From a virus, in IMG/VR virus record IMGVR_UViG_3300036834_000189, positions 1 to 64,000 of that record: 64,000 nt of DNA; one strand, given 5' to 3'. Positions 1 to 7,975 of the stretch are shown in pieces (the first letter of the stretch is position 1; each line of letters begins with the position of its first letter). The notes below the pieces were generated by a model. The model did not search any database. It had not been told where the DNA came from and saw nothing but the letters and a program-made list of their open reading frames with translations. The position numbers and the translations under genes were made by a program.

Positions 1-1
1 C

Positions 2-442
2 GACGGCGACCGTTTTCGCTTCAACCACTATGCATTCTATCCGGCCGGCGACAATTCTTTCTATTGCGGCGCGCAAGGCGGCAATGTGTGGGCCGCTGTC
101 TACTCATACAACTTCGTCACTCAAAGCGACCTCAGGCACAAGACCGACATTGAAGACCTGCCCGACTGCCTCGCCGTCCTGCATGTCCTCAAGCCGAAAC
201 GCTTCCGCTTCAACAACGCGCGGCCCGAAGACGATGTCACGCACTGGGGTTTTGTCGCGCAGGATGTCGGCGCCGCGCTGGCCGGGCACGATTTCGGCGG
301 ACACCGCGTCGACAACAGCGGCGAGGAATCCATCAGTTACAACGAATTGACCGCGGTGCTCTGGAAAGCCTGCCAGGAAATGAGCGCGCAGAACGCCGCG
401 CTCGAAGCCCGTGTCGCGGCACTGGAGATGAGGGTACAGTAA
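2..442 (+). CDS. Tail spike/fiber C-terminus with S74 chaperone domain (partial, 5' cut)
   Basis: The reading frame is open from the left edge, so this is the 3' end of a longer gene. The visible residues match the Peptidase_S74 intramolecular chaperone that folds and then cleaves itself from phage tail spikes and fibers: a SDLRHKTDIE start (the SD serine is the usual self-cleavage site), RFRFN, HWGFVAQDVG, a YNEL block and a terminal coiled coil (QEMSAQNAALEARVAALE). It is followed without a gap by the next gene (TAA then ATG). The receptor-binding part lies outside the window. Family assignment is firm; the type of tail structure is inferred. Confidence 0.9.
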   Translation, partial: DGDRFRFNHYAFYPAGDNSFYCGAQGGNVWAAVYSYNFVTQSDLRHKTDIEDLPDCLAVLHVLKPKRFRFNNARPEDDVTHWGFVAQDVGAALAGHDFGGHRVDNSGEESISYNELTAVLWKACQEMSAQNAALEARVAALEMRVQ

Positions 443-760
443 ATGACCAATCGCAGCGACCTCGACCAGATCGTGCGGCTCGAACAAGAGGCGCGGACCA
501 TCGCCCAAGGCCTCGACAACCTCGACGCCGGCTGCGTGATCACGTCGGTGGCGATCGGCGCGTCACCATACTCGCCGACGCCAAGTTTGACGTTGCCCGG
601 AACGATGGCGCCAGCACCGCCGATGCCGTCGACGCCGTCAATGACGGTAAGCGTGCCGGGGCCGATCACCGACAAGAAGCTGCTCAAAGATCTGCACACC
701 GCATTGACCGAGCGCCAGGACGAAATCACCCAACAACTCGCCGACCTAGGAGTGACCTGA
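443..760 (+). CDS. Small protein after the tail gene, unknown function
   Basis: This 105-residue protein starts directly at the stop of the S74 tail gene. It has a charged helical N-terminus (about 1-30, LDQIVRLEQEARTIAQGLDN), a Pro/Thr/Ser-rich middle and a helical C-terminus with KKLLKDLHTALTERQDEI. Its stop overlaps the next start (TGATG), so it is translationally coupled. Position suggests a minor structural or tail-assembly protein; I recognise no family. Confidence 0.65.
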   Translation: MTNRSDLDQIVRLEQEARTIAQGLDNLDAGCVITSVAIGASPYSPTPSLTLPGTMAPAPPMPSTPSMTVSVPGPITDKKLLKDLHTALTERQDEITQQLADLGVT

Positions 761-978
761 TGCAATACCAGCCGAACGACCCGATCACAATCACCTTGAC
801 CGCGCAGGAGTGGACGATTGCGCTCGGCGTACTCGAAACCGGGCCGTACCGCACCGTCGCCCCGCTGATCACCAGGATCAACGAGCAGGCGCAGGGCGGA
901 AATACCGCGCCGGGCAGTGCGCTTGACGGCCAAGGCGGCAAAGCGCTCCCTCACCCGAACTCGCTGAATGGGTGTTAG
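760..978 (+). CDS. Small hypothetical protein
   Basis: A 72-residue protein whose ATG overlaps the previous stop. The first 45 residues (TLTAQEWTIALGVLETGPYR and following) look structured and resemble small proteins often found near phage tail and lysis genes; the tail is Gly/Pro rich and ends in Cys. Its last codons overlap the start of the following lipoprotein gene. Function unknown. Confidence 0.6.
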   Translation: MQYQPNDPITITLTAQEWTIALGVLETGPYRTVAPLITRINEQAQGGNTAPGSALDGQGGKALPHPNSLNGC

Positions 979-1180
979 GTCATCCATTTCCGCGGTGCTG
1001 TTGCTGCTGCTGGCCGGCTGCAAGGGCATCGAGGGAGGGGCCTCTACGGGCGGCTGTATAGCCGGCGAAGCGGCGGCCTCGAACGCCCCGACGACAGGCA
1101 CCCTGGCCGCCCCCAAAGGACTGACGACGTTCAATTTTTCAGCGCCGCCAGGGACCAATTTCGCGCTGTGCGTCTGGTAA
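968..1180 (+). CDS. Small lipoprotein, possible outer spanin
   Basis: A 70-residue protein with a clear lipoprotein signal: basic start (MGVRSS), a hydrophobic core (AVLLLLLAG) and a lipobox ending in Cys at about residue 18. The mature part is short, Ala/Gly/Thr/Pro rich, with two further Cys. A short lipoprotein overlapping an upstream small gene at the end of a tail module resembles Rz1-type outer spanins, but no inner spanin with a coiled coil is visible next to it. Lipoprotein call firm, spanin role speculative. Confidence 0.6.
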   Translation: MGVRSSISAVLLLLLAGCKGIEGGASTGGCIAGEAAASNAPTTGTLAAPKGLTTFNFSAPPGTNFALCVW

Positions 1181-1190
1181 TGTTAACCAT

Positions 1191-1418
1191 TCAAAATTGG
1201 ATGACGATGCCGAGGCACGGCAGCGGCAGCACATAGAGCCGCCGCCGCTCGCGATCCCAGAACAGACCGACCCACAAGTCGTACCACGCGATCACGACAG
1301 ACCAGCGGCGGCGTGGAGGCGACGCGGTGACCGCGCCGCCCCACCCCACCACTTCCCACCGCAAAGGCTTAAGGTCGTGCATTCGGGTTCCGGCTCGTGT
1401 AATGATTTTGTTGGGCAT
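1191..1418 (-). CDS. Small hypothetical protein (YDLWVG motif)
   Basis: Leftward 75-residue ORF, convergent with the lipoprotein gene. I chose the ATG at 1418 because AAGGG sits six nucleotides upstream; an earlier start at 1451 is possible. The C-terminal half (IAWYDLWVGLFWDRERRRL then VLPLPCLGI) looks like a conserved phage family of unknown role: aromatic-rich strands followed by a Pro/Leu turn. It is isolated between rightward genes. Confidence 0.6.
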   Translation of the reverse strand: MPNKIITRAGTRMHDLKPLRWEVVGWGGAVTASPPRRRWSVVIAWYDLWVGLFWDRERRRLYVLPLPCLGIVIQF

Positions 1419-1580
1419 GGCTGACCCTTTCCCTACGGTCGGCGATGTCAAGGGCGGCGCGGTGCTTCAACATCACGTCGTCCAGCTCGGGAAAGTGTAG
1501 CATAACATTTCTATGCTGCGAGTGGGGGACGCAGCCTAGCTCTTCTGGGTTCCCCCATCCCTCAGAACGGAGCAGTGCAA

Positions 1581-2405
1581 ATGCCGGTTTATGATGCAGT
1601 CATCGTTGGCAAGGTGTATCTTCCCGAGGTCGGCGGCGGGCCGATCTATCCGCCGGAACAACCGCCGGGTGTCCCCGTATACCCCGCTCATCCAATCGTA
1701 CTACCACCGGGTGAGCCGGCTCACCCGATCGTCATTCCACCCGATGCGATTGCGCCAGGGGTGCCGGCTCACCCGATCTACCTTCCGGTGCACCCCATGC
1801 ACCCGATCGTCATCCCGCCGGGCTCGCTGGCTCCGGGAGTGCCGACGCATCCGATTGTACTACCGCCTCCAGGAGTACCGGAACACCCGATTGTCATCCC
1901 ACCGGATGCGGTTGGGCCGGGTGTGCCTTCCCATCCGATCGTATTGCCACCGGTACCGCCGCTGGGCATTTGGGGACCCACCGATCCGCGCCCGACACCG
2001 CCGATCTTCATTCCACCCGATGCGGTTTCACCGGGTGTACCCTCCCATCCGATCTACCTGCCGCCACCGGGGTCGCCAGCCCACCCGATTGTCATCCCGC
2101 CGGATGCGGTTGCCCCGGGTGTACCGACCCATCCAATCGTGCTTCCGCCTGTGCCTGGTTATCCGGCCCATCCGATCGTCATTCCACCCGATGCGATTGC
2201 CCCTGGGGTGCCAACCCATCCAATCGTCCTGCCGCCTCCCGGTGGCGGAGAGGGAGGCGAGGGAGAAGACCAGGGGTTGGTGGAATGGAAGATTGTCTGG
2301 ACCTTGCGAACCGGCTGGACTGTCGTAGGGGTGCCAAACGTACCGCATCCGGCACCAAGCCGGTCGGCTCCAGCAAGCCCCCCAGCAGAAGGCCGCCGCG
2401 GTTAG
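1581..2405 (+). CDS. Proline-rich tandem-repeat protein
   Basis: About 274 residues. GGAG lies 8 nt before the ATG at 1581, chosen over the GTG at 1575. After a short start (MPVYDAVIVGKVYLPEVGGG) it is made of about ten imperfect repeats of the form PxHPIV(I/L)PP-DA(I/V)xPGVP, then Gly/Glu-rich and a final short ordered stretch (EWKIVWTLRTGWTVVGVP). The regular Pro/His/Val pattern suggests an extended fibrous or surface-exposed structure. No enzyme motif or signal peptide is visible. It is the last gene before a strong terminator, so it probably closes the structural operon. Confidence 0.7.
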   Translation: MPVYDAVIVGKVYLPEVGGGPIYPPEQPPGVPVYPAHPIVLPPGEPAHPIVIPPDAIAPGVPAHPIYLPVHPMHPIVIPPGSLAPGVPTHPIVLPPPGVPEHPIVIPPDAVGPGVPSHPIVLPPVPPLGIWGPTDPRPTPPIFIPPDAVSPGVPSHPIYLPPPGSPAHPIVIPPDAVAPGVPTHPIVLPPVPGYPAHPIVIPPDAIAPGVPTHPIVLPPPGGGEGGEGEDQGLVEWKIVWTLRTGWTVVGVPNVPHPAPSRSAPASPPAEGRRG

Positions 2406-2499
2406 AGGAACCGCGGCTTTCGGCTCGTGAGCGACGCCGATTGCGGCGTCGCCTGCGTCGCGAAACGCGCCGAAAGTAGAAGTTCCTCCCAAACTCGAA

Positions 2500-2538
2500 A
2501 CTGGCTCCGGGGAGTTTCTCGGAGCCAGTTTTTTTTTT
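2500..2538 (+). terminator. Rho-independent terminator
   Basis: A perfect stem (ACTGGCTCC pairing with GGAGCCAGT) with a short loop is followed by ten T residues. It ends rightward transcription from the structural block and separates it from the convergent leftward early region. Confidence 0.92.
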
Positions 2539-2589
2539 GGCTCGACTGAGCCCCCGTGGAGCCCCGCTGAGCGCCGGGAGCCGCAACGG

Positions 2590-3126
2590 CTACTTAGCCA
2601 CGGCCGAGCCCGCGACAGCGGCTGTAGAGCCAGCAGATGCGGCCGGATCGCGTTGGTGCACGTGTTTGGCATGGGTGGCGCACCACGCCGTGCCGGTCGT
2701 GCACGGCGCGCCGCAGTAAGTCCAGCCCGGCTGCGTCGGATCACCGTCGATCCACCGGCAGCCGGTCTGTTGCACCTGCGACCAGTTGAGCCGCGCCCCG
2801 AGCTGGTCCACGGACGCCGGCAGGCGACGGTGCATGAGCCCGGCGATCGCGCTCCTTGTCGTGTCGAGTGCGTCGGCGATCTGGGTATAGCTCTGTCCCT
2901 GACGACGCAGCTCCAGCGCCTGCGTGATGCGTTCCGGGGGCCATTGGGGGCTAAAGAAGGGTCTGTCCCAGTCCGGTTGTCGCGCGCGGTACAGCATATT
3001 GCGAATCGCGCCGATACCCAGGCCGAGTTCGCGGGCGATCAGCACCGGTCCCTTGCCCGCCGCCCGCAGTTCGAGCACGTAGGCGGCGCGCTCGGGCGTC
3101 CACCAATGGGGCCGGCGCAGGGTCAT
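2590..3126 (-). CDS. gcrA: GcrA-like cell-cycle transcription regulator
   Basis: 178 residues. Two tandem helix-turn-helix units resemble the GcrA N-terminus: residues 7-50 (WWTPERAAYVLELRAAGKG, IARELGLGIGAIRNML) and 62-105 (WPPERITQALELRRQGQSY, IADALDTTRSAIAGLMHRR). The C-terminal part has the GcrA-like Cys/His pattern CRWIDGD, YCGAP, WCATHAKH. In alphaproteobacteria GcrA binds RNA polymerase sigma70 and activates promoters with CcrM-methylated GANTC sites. Family members usually have one HTH, so the duplication is notable. It is the last gene of the leftward region. A role in redirecting host transcription is inferred. Confidence 0.8.
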   Translation of the reverse strand: MTLRRPHWWTPERAAYVLELRAAGKGPVLIARELGLGIGAIRNMLYRARQPDWDRPFFSPQWPPERITQALELRRQGQSYTQIADALDTTRSAIAGLMHRRLPASVDQLGARLNWSQVQQTGCRWIDGDPTQPGWTYCGAPCTTGTAWCATHAKHVHQRDPAASAGSTAAVAGSAVAK

Positions 3127-3140
3127 GGTGCTTGCCTTAC

Positions 3141-3686
3141 CTATTTTGGCTCGCTCTCAGCGCCTTTGGGGAAATTGAGGTAGGCGAACTCGCCGTAAAA
3201 CTCAACTGCTTTCTCGTCGTAAGCGCGAGCGGCTTCTTCAGCGCTGGCGAAGGTGCCGATACAGCGGTGGTTGATTTGCGCATACCAAGGCTTTTTTAGT
3301 CGGTATGTGGTATTGGAATAATATACGCCTTTATAATTGCTGCTTGTTTTATTGTAATCCTTCGGGCGGTTCATCCCGTTTTGTGAGACAGTGGCAAGGC
3401 GTAAATTCGTCCATATGTTGTCGAGACTGTTGAGGTTGTGGTGGTCAACTTGATGCGGCGGCCATTCTCCCGTCATCAGGAGCCATGCGATGTGGGTAGC
3501 CGGATATGATCGGCCTAGTATTCGAATTGCGAGATAGAACTTACCGGGGCTGTGTTCTTTGATGTTGCCAGCCAAAGCTCCGGCGCCGCATCTACCGTGT
3601 GGTTTTATCCAGTGGAATTCACCGGTCCCGGGGTCGTAATCGAGATATTCGGCAACCGGTTCGCGTCCCGGTCTATCTTTTAACAT
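3141..3686 (-). CDS. HNH homing-type endonuclease with AP2 domain
   Basis: 181 residues. An HNH motif (HIAWLLMTGEWP, VDHHNLNSLDNIWTNLR, NGMNR) spans about 65-110, followed by an AP2-like DNA-binding segment (SNYKGVYYSNTTYRLKKPWYA, GTFASAEEAARAYDEKAV). This is the layout of phage free-standing HNH-AP2 homing endonucleases. The segment near 3290-3370 is visibly more AT-rich than its neighbours, consistent with mobile origin. The C-terminal codons contain one copy of the GAGCGAGCCA array motif. It overlaps the upstream gene by 14 nt. Confidence 0.85.
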   Translation of the reverse strand: MLKDRPGREPVAEYLDYDPGTGEFHWIKPHGRCGAGALAGNIKEHSPGKFYLAIRILGRSYPATHIAWLLMTGEWPPHQVDHHNLNSLDNIWTNLRLATVSQNGMNRPKDYNKTSSNYKGVYYSNTTYRLKKPWYAQINHRCIGTFASAEEAARAYDEKAVEFYGEFAYLNFPKGAESEPK

Positions 3687-4662
3687 TGATCACCCGATGA
3701 AGAGTTTCACCTTTTCCCCGAACATACGGCGTTACTACCCAATGACGGTCGCCGCGCCGGCCGAGGTAGCTGCTCACGCAATGCACTCTGGGCGACTTAC
3801 GCGTGTAGCCGAGCGGCTGGTTGGCGACGAGTCGTTCGATGCGCTTGTCGTCGAGGTGCATTGTCACCCGCGTGTGATCCAGCAATAGCGTCCTGCCCTT
3901 CTGGCGGCGGGTCCTGTTGAGCTTGGCGAGGCTGACTGGTGTGTAGTCGATGATCGGACGGCTGGCGGTCAGCAATAGCAGTGTCGCCCACACCATGATG
4001 TACTCGCCCACCACATCGGCATAGCAGAACGCCTCGTGCGCCGCATCGTTTAGGACAGCGAGAAAGTCACGGCCCCAGTTGCTGGGCCGGTGCTCGGCGG
4101 TGCGCCAGATCGCCAGCAACGCCTCCAGCTGGGGCGGGTTGTCCTGCCACAGCGTCCCGAGGTTCCCGTTCAGCAGGCCGTGCAGCTGGTGCTTCGACAT
4201 CGGGTGGTCGCGGTCGAGGTCGAAAAAACAGCCGATCGGCGCGATGTTGGCGGGATCGCCGCTCCTGTGCCACGCCCAGGTCACGGTGCCGCGCCGCCCG
4301 CTCGCCTCGCATTCGAGCAGAAAGCCGGTGTGGCTGGGCACCGGGCGGGTGATGTCGTTGGTGGTCGTGTCCATCCAGCCAAACACCTTGCGCAGTTTCT
4401 CGCGCCCGCTTTCCGGCCATTCGACCCACAGTCGTCGATACGGCACCCGGATGTGGCGGATCGCCTCCAACAGCACCTTGGGGCGACCGAGGGTCAGCTC
4501 CACTGCGGTGGCGATCGACGCCTCGTCGAACAGGTAGCGCGGCGTACCGGCGAAACGCTGGACGAGATCGGGGTAGATCGTCATCACCGGGTCGGCGGTC
4601 GCGGTCGGGCTGGCCGCGAGAAGGTCTGTGGTGGCGGCAATCGAGTCCATGAGGTAGGTCAT
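3673..4662 (-). CDS. Conserved hypothetical protein
   Basis: 329 residues, no recognised enzyme motif. The middle contains PYRRLWVEWPESGREKL and a globular Trp/His-rich region; a hydrophobic stretch sits near 215-235 (YIMVWATLLLLTASRPI). The C-terminus (SSYLGRRGDRHWVVTPYVRG) resembles a short basic Trp/Arg module seen at the end of several phage proteins, including the one at 14513-16138 here. The start is just upstream of the stop of a small basic gene. Function unknown. Confidence 0.7.
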   Translation of the reverse strand: MTYLMDSIAATTDLLAASPTATADPVMTIYPDLVQRFAGTPRYLFDEASIATAVELTLGRPKVLLEAIRHIRVPYRRLWVEWPESGREKLRKVFGWMDTTTNDITRPVPSHTGFLLECEASGRRGTVTWAWHRSGDPANIAPIGCFFDLDRDHPMSKHQLHGLLNGNLGTLWQDNPPQLEALLAIWRTAEHRPSNWGRDFLAVLNDAAHEAFCYADVVGEYIMVWATLLLLTASRPIIDYTPVSLAKLNRTRRQKGRTLLLDHTRVTMHLDDKRIERLVANQPLGYTRKSPRVHCVSSYLGRRGDRHWVVTPYVRGKGETLHRVINVKR

Positions 4663-4790
4663 TTCTTGGTTGTCTTCCTCACGGCTTTGGCGGCGAGGCG
4701 GCGCTGGTTGCGCGCGGAGGGCTGGGCTCCAGCCTGTCGGCTTGGTGCTGAGGGCAGCCCTTTCTCCAGGTGGCGGGCGGTTCCTTTCAT
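4659..4790 (-). CDS. Very small basic protein
   Basis: 43-residue ORF between the helicase and the 3673 gene. AAAGGA lies 7 nt upstream of the ATG at 4790; a second ATG at 4805 is possible. The sequence is Lys/Arg/Ala rich (NQRRLAAKAVRKTTKK at the end) and its stop overlaps the next start. It could be a nucleic-acid-binding peptide; nothing more can be said. Confidence 0.45.
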   Translation of the reverse strand: MKGTARHLEKGLPSAPSRQAGAQPSARNQRRLAAKAVRKTTKK

Positions 4791-4818
4791 TGGGGTTCCT
4801 TTCATTGTCCCTAGCCGG

Positions 4819-6567
4819 TCAAAAAGGTATCTCTGCGTCGTCGCGCAGGGACCGGTCATCGGTCGCGGCGGGACGCCCAGCAGCGTCGAGCAGCGCCTGC
4901 TCGTCCTCGGACAACGCGACTTGCTGGGTCGGATTGTCGAGTGTCGCATCGATCACCGCCTGCTTCTCGACGATCAGCGTCGCCATCCGCGCGTCGACCG
5001 AACTGTCAAACACCAGATGCTGGACCAGGACGCTGTCGCGCTGACCGATACGATGGCAGCGGTCTTCCGCTTGGCTGACATTGCCGGGGGTCCAGTCCAG
5101 CTCGCCGAACACGACATGGCTTGCCGCGGTCAAGGTGATCCCGACGCCGGCAGCGGTGATGCTGCCGATAAACAGCAAGCAGTTCGGGTCGTTCTGGAAG
5201 CGGTCGACTTCGCCCTGGCGCTTGGCCATCGCCGTCTCGCCGGTCACTACCGCGGCGCCGGGGAACGCTTCGCGGAGCGCCTTCACGACATCATGATGAT
5301 GCACAAAGCAGACGACCTTGTCACCGGTTTCGAGGCAGTCGCGCAGATGCTCGATCAGGTGCGGGATCTTGGCGACCGCAGTGTCGTGGCGGCGGCGGCT
5401 CATCTCTTCAAAAGCCACGCCTTGCGCCTGCCGCAGCTTGCGGACGGCGGCTTCGTACTCGGCTTTGTCGCCCCGCATCTTGGCAGCGGCGAGCATGTGA
5501 CGGGCATCGCGCAGCGCGACTTCGTGGCGCGTGTGCGCTTCGTTCTCGGCCCGCACGACGCTGGCCGCGCCGTTTGCCGAGAGATTGATGATCATCCGCC
5601 GCTTCGCCGGCAGCTCGGTCAATACATCGGCTTTCTTGCGGCGCACCATGAACTTGGCGCGCATCCGGGTCTGCAGTTCTTCGAGGTTGGCAGCGCCGTT
5701 GAAATCCCAGCCGTAGCCACTGTTCGTCGCATTGGTGTAGCGGAACATGAACTTGGTGAACGACGCTCCGAGATCGTGCGGGTCGAGCGAGCGCACCAGC
5801 GGCCACAACTCGTTTGGGCGATTGACGACCGGTGTCCCGGTCATGAAGATCCGCCGACGTGCGGCGATCGGCTTGTCAAAGCCCTTTTCGCGGTCGGCAT
5901 TGGTGGCGCGGTCGGTGCCGAGCAGCGCCCGGGTCCGCTGCGCCTTCTGATTTTTTGCATAATGCGCTTCGTCGGCGACCAGCAGATCCCAGCGCCGCGC
6001 GTCGATCAGCCGCCGAATCTTGGTTATCGTCTCCCATGACGCGATGACGATCGCCGTGTCGGGGAGGTTGTCGCCCGTCGCGATCGCGATCGACATCGGG
6101 CGGACCAGCCATTTGGTCAACTCGCGCTGCCAGTTGGTGCGCAACGTGGCGGGGCAGACGATCAAGATTGTCGCGATCGTCGGGTCGGCGTTGACGACCC
6201 CGATCGCCTCGATGGTCTTGCCCAGCCCCATCTCGTCGGCGATCAGGACGTTGGCGCGGCTCATCGCATAGGCGATGCCGGCCTTCTGATAGCCGAGATA
6301 AGCGAGACCCTGGGGCACTGGAACAGCGATGTCGGCGTCTTCGGCCCGGCTCTGCGCGATCGAGCGGTTGACTGCCGCCACTGCAGCGGCGGCGGTCTTG
6401 GGGTCGAGACGCGCCGCGATGCTCGCGTCAAGGGTGTACCAGACTTTTGCCTGTCCGTCGAAGCGGAACCCGGCATTCTTCACGATATCCTTCGTCTCGT
6501 ACGAGAACGCAAACCGGGCGATCCAGCGGTCGCCTTTCTTGACAACGGTGATGGGTGACAGCGGCAT
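4819..6567 (-). CDS. SNF2-family annealing-type helicase (SMARCAL1-like)
   Basis: 582 residues. An N-terminal module (about 1-60, GDRWIARFAF, NAGFRFDGQAKVWYT) resembles the HARP-like domain of annealing helicases. The SF2 core shows motif I DEMGLGKT, motif II DEAH, motif III TGTPVVNRP, motif V around SITAAGVGITLTAA and motif VI QAEDRCHRIGQ. Such proteins use ATP to rewind or remodel forked and ssDNA-coated DNA; phage versions act in replication-fork repair. It is the first gene behind a clear promoter with a hairpin leader (6570-6631), so it starts its own transcript. Confidence 0.9.
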   Translation of the reverse strand: MPLSPITVVKKGDRWIARFAFSYETKDIVKNAGFRFDGQAKVWYTLDASIAARLDPKTAAAAVAAVNRSIAQSRAEDADIAVPVPQGLAYLGYQKAGIAYAMSRANVLIADEMGLGKTIEAIGVVNADPTIATILIVCPATLRTNWQRELTKWLVRPMSIAIATGDNLPDTAIVIASWETITKIRRLIDARRWDLLVADEAHYAKNQKAQRTRALLGTDRATNADREKGFDKPIAARRRIFMTGTPVVNRPNELWPLVRSLDPHDLGASFTKFMFRYTNATNSGYGWDFNGAANLEELQTRMRAKFMVRRKKADVLTELPAKRRMIINLSANGAASVVRAENEAHTRHEVALRDARHMLAAAKMRGDKAEYEAAVRKLRQAQGVAFEEMSRRRHDTAVAKIPHLIEHLRDCLETGDKVVCFVHHHDVVKALREAFPGAAVVTGETAMAKRQGEVDRFQNDPNCLLFIGSITAAGVGITLTAASHVVFGELDWTPGNVSQAEDRCHRIGQRDSVLVQHLVFDSSVDARMATLIVEKQAVIDATLDNPTQQVALSEDEQALLDAAGRPAATDDRSLRDDAEIPF

Positions 6568-6569
6568 TT

Positions 6570-6631
6570 GACGCTCCTGAGTGCTCGATTGCCCTCGCCC
6601 TCTTATATAACGTGATAAACGAAAAAGTCAA
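6570..6631 (-). promoter_or_regulatory. Promoter with 5'-terminal AATCGA hairpin leader
   Basis: Read leftward: TTGACT (6631-6626), 16 nt, TATATA (6609-6604), then 9 nt to GGGCAATCGAG. The transcript would begin next to an imperfect hairpin whose loop is AATCGA, directly followed by CAGGAG, the ribosome binding site of the helicase gene. The same arrangement recurs at 9634, 12843, 35080 and 36808. Confidence 0.8.
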
Positions 6632-6671
6632 GCAGTTTTCTCGTTGAAACCTTGAAGCGCTTTTCCGGGGT

Positions 6672-6851
6672 TTATCGGTCAAGTTCGGCGCAGAAGGCCC
6701 ATGCGCACGGTCCCTCCTTCATGGAGACCTCGATTTGGCGAATTATCTCGTCGACCTTATCGGGCGTCAATCGCTCGCCGCAGTGCGCGGTCAAGATATT
6801 CCTAATTTCAAAGTTGCGCGTTGCCTCTGCGTCGTTAAACTTTTCAGACAT
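6672..6851 (-). CDS. Small hypothetical protein
   Basis: 59 residues starting at ATG 6851 behind AAGGGAAG. Charged and probably helical (DAEATRNFEIRNIL, TPDKVDEIIRQIEVSM) with two Cys and a Trp near the end. Last gene before the helicase promoter. No family recognised. Confidence 0.6.
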   Translation of the reverse strand: MSEKFNDAEATRNFEIRNILTAHCGERLTPDKVDEIIRQIEVSMKEGPCAWAFCAELDR

Positions 6852-6913
6852 ATTTGCTTCCCTTTGACACTGCCTCCGCATCCGCCCCTCGTGCAGCGGC
6901 GGCGATCGCGCGA

Positions 6914-7138
6914 TCATCGTCGCACGCCGCCGAAGGCCGAGCATGCCCGCTGCGCCTGCCGTAGAGCAAGCTCGTCGCAGTAGCCCCGTACACAGGCCAG
7001 CGCGATGCGGTCGGCCTCCAGGCAGGCGTCCTCGCGGGCGTGGACGCGATCCCAGTCGAACGCCTCGCTCGCGCGCGCCGGGGCAGCGGTGGCGAGCGCT
7101 CCGATGACCCAAAGAAGGGCGAGGAGTACCGGCTTCAT
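6914..7138 (-). CDS. Small secreted protein with four cysteines
   Basis: 74 residues. Residues 1-23 form a typical Sec signal peptide (KPVLLALLWVIGALATAAPARA) with an AxA cleavage site. The mature part is about 50 residues, acidic/basic helical, with four Cys (ACLEADRIALACVRGYCDE, RACSAF) that could make two disulfides. It overlaps the stop of the upstream gene (ATGA). Probably periplasmic; role unknown. Confidence 0.65.
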   Translation of the reverse strand: MKPVLLALLWVIGALATAAPARASEAFDWDRVHAREDACLEADRIALACVRGYCDELALRQAQRACSAFGGVRR

Positions 7139-7344
7139 CCCCGTGTCTCGTTTTCCCAGTGATCCAGGAGTTCGTTGGTGCCGTTGTCGACTAGAGCGAT
7201 AGCGGACGCCTTCCGGTGGGTCTGCGCGAGTGCGCAGTATTCCGCAAAGACCGCCCTCGCCTCGGCGATGTTGGTGCGTTCGTCGCGGTGCTCCTGACCG
7301 TCGTAGTCGATCAGGATCGTGTAGTTGCAGGTCGTGTCGGTCAT
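7135..7344 (-). CDS. Small hypothetical protein
   Basis: 69 residues from ATG 7344, preceded by GAGGAG. Soluble, acidic, with two beta-like strands (NYTILIDYDGQEH, ASAIALVDNG) flanking a helix (AEARAVFAEYCALAQ) and a terminal LLDHWENE. This layout is common in small phage proteins of unknown role. Overlaps the signal-peptide gene downstream. Confidence 0.65.
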   Translation of the reverse strand: MTDTTCNYTILIDYDGQEHRDERTNIAEARAVFAEYCALAQTHRKASAIALVDNGTNELLDHWENETRG

Positions 7345-7586
7345 TGTCGATTTACTCCTCTTGTTCCCAGGATGGCGCGCCCCACCAGTGCGGCGTGTGC
7401 CAGACGTGGCCGCTTGGGGTGACTCGGTAACATTCCTCGGTCGCGATCTTCGACGATCACGCTGTGCTTGCGCTCGCGGGCGAGGTAACGGGCGGTGTTG
7501 ATTGTCGCGTCGCACATCGCCTGCGACTGGACCCCGTCCGTCAGGACGTGGGCCGTTCGCATGTCGTAAATTGTGCTGTAGCTCAT
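7341..7586 (-). CDS. Small protein, possibly frameshifted near 7430
   Basis: As read, an 81-residue ORF from ATG 7586 (AAAGG 8 nt upstream). The first ~50 residues (MSYSTIYDMRTAHVLTDG to KHSVIVEDRDR) look normal. The rest in this frame is basic and atypical, whereas a +1 shift at about 7430 gives an aromatic ending, YRVTPSGHVWHTPHWWG then APSWEQEE, stopping at 7352 exactly at the ribosome binding site of the next gene. This suggests a mutation, a sequencing error or programmed frameshifting. Function unknown. Confidence 0.5.
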   Translation of the reverse strand: MSYSTIYDMRTAHVLTDGVQSQAMCDATINTARYLARERKHSVIVEDRDRGMLPSHPKRPRLAHAALVGRAILGTRGVNRQ

Positions 7587-7975
7587 CACAAAGACCTTTC
7601 GGCTTCATACTTGGCTTCCGCTTCGGCAGCTTCGCGCCACTGGCGCTGCCGATCGGCGAGTTGCGCAATCTGCTCGGGCGAGCGGACCAGCCCGTGCGAC
7701 TCGACAATGGCGAAGGTCCGCCGACTTGCCGCGACATAGCCGCCGTTGCAGGTCAAGCACGTCGCCCGGCTCGCCGCTGGCTTGACGCCGCACCACGCGC
7801 AGCGGATCGCGCCGCCGTAGCACGCCGGGTCGCCCCAGGCCCCGCATTCGGGGCATTCGGGGCAGATGCAGTCGACCTCGGGTAAGCCGCCGCACACCTC
7901 GCACGGCGTGTCGAGACCAAGCGCCTCGTCGATCATCCGGCTGGTGCAGCCGGGCGGCAGATTGAAACCGGTCAT
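7586..7975 (-). CDS. Cys-rich zinc-finger-like small protein
   Basis: 129 residues from ATG 7975 (GGAG nine nt upstream; CAATGA overlap with the previous stop). It has many paired Cys: CEVCGG, CICPECPECGAW, CAWCGV and CLTCNGG, consistent with two or more zinc knuckles between 30 and 85, then a helical tail (SPEQIAQLADRQRQWREAAE). Probably nucleic-acid or protein binding; no family assigned. Confidence 0.7.
   Translation of the reverse strand: MTGFNLPPGCTSRMIDEALGLDTPCEVCGGLPEVDCICPECPECGAWGDPACYGGAIRCAWCGVKPAASRATCLTCNGGYVAASRRTFAIVESHGLVRSPEQIAQLADRQRQWREAAEAEAKYEAERSL

Noticed and set aside
4090-6039. 649-residue rightward ORF
   Set aside because: Antisense shadow of the SNF2 helicase gene in high-GC DNA.
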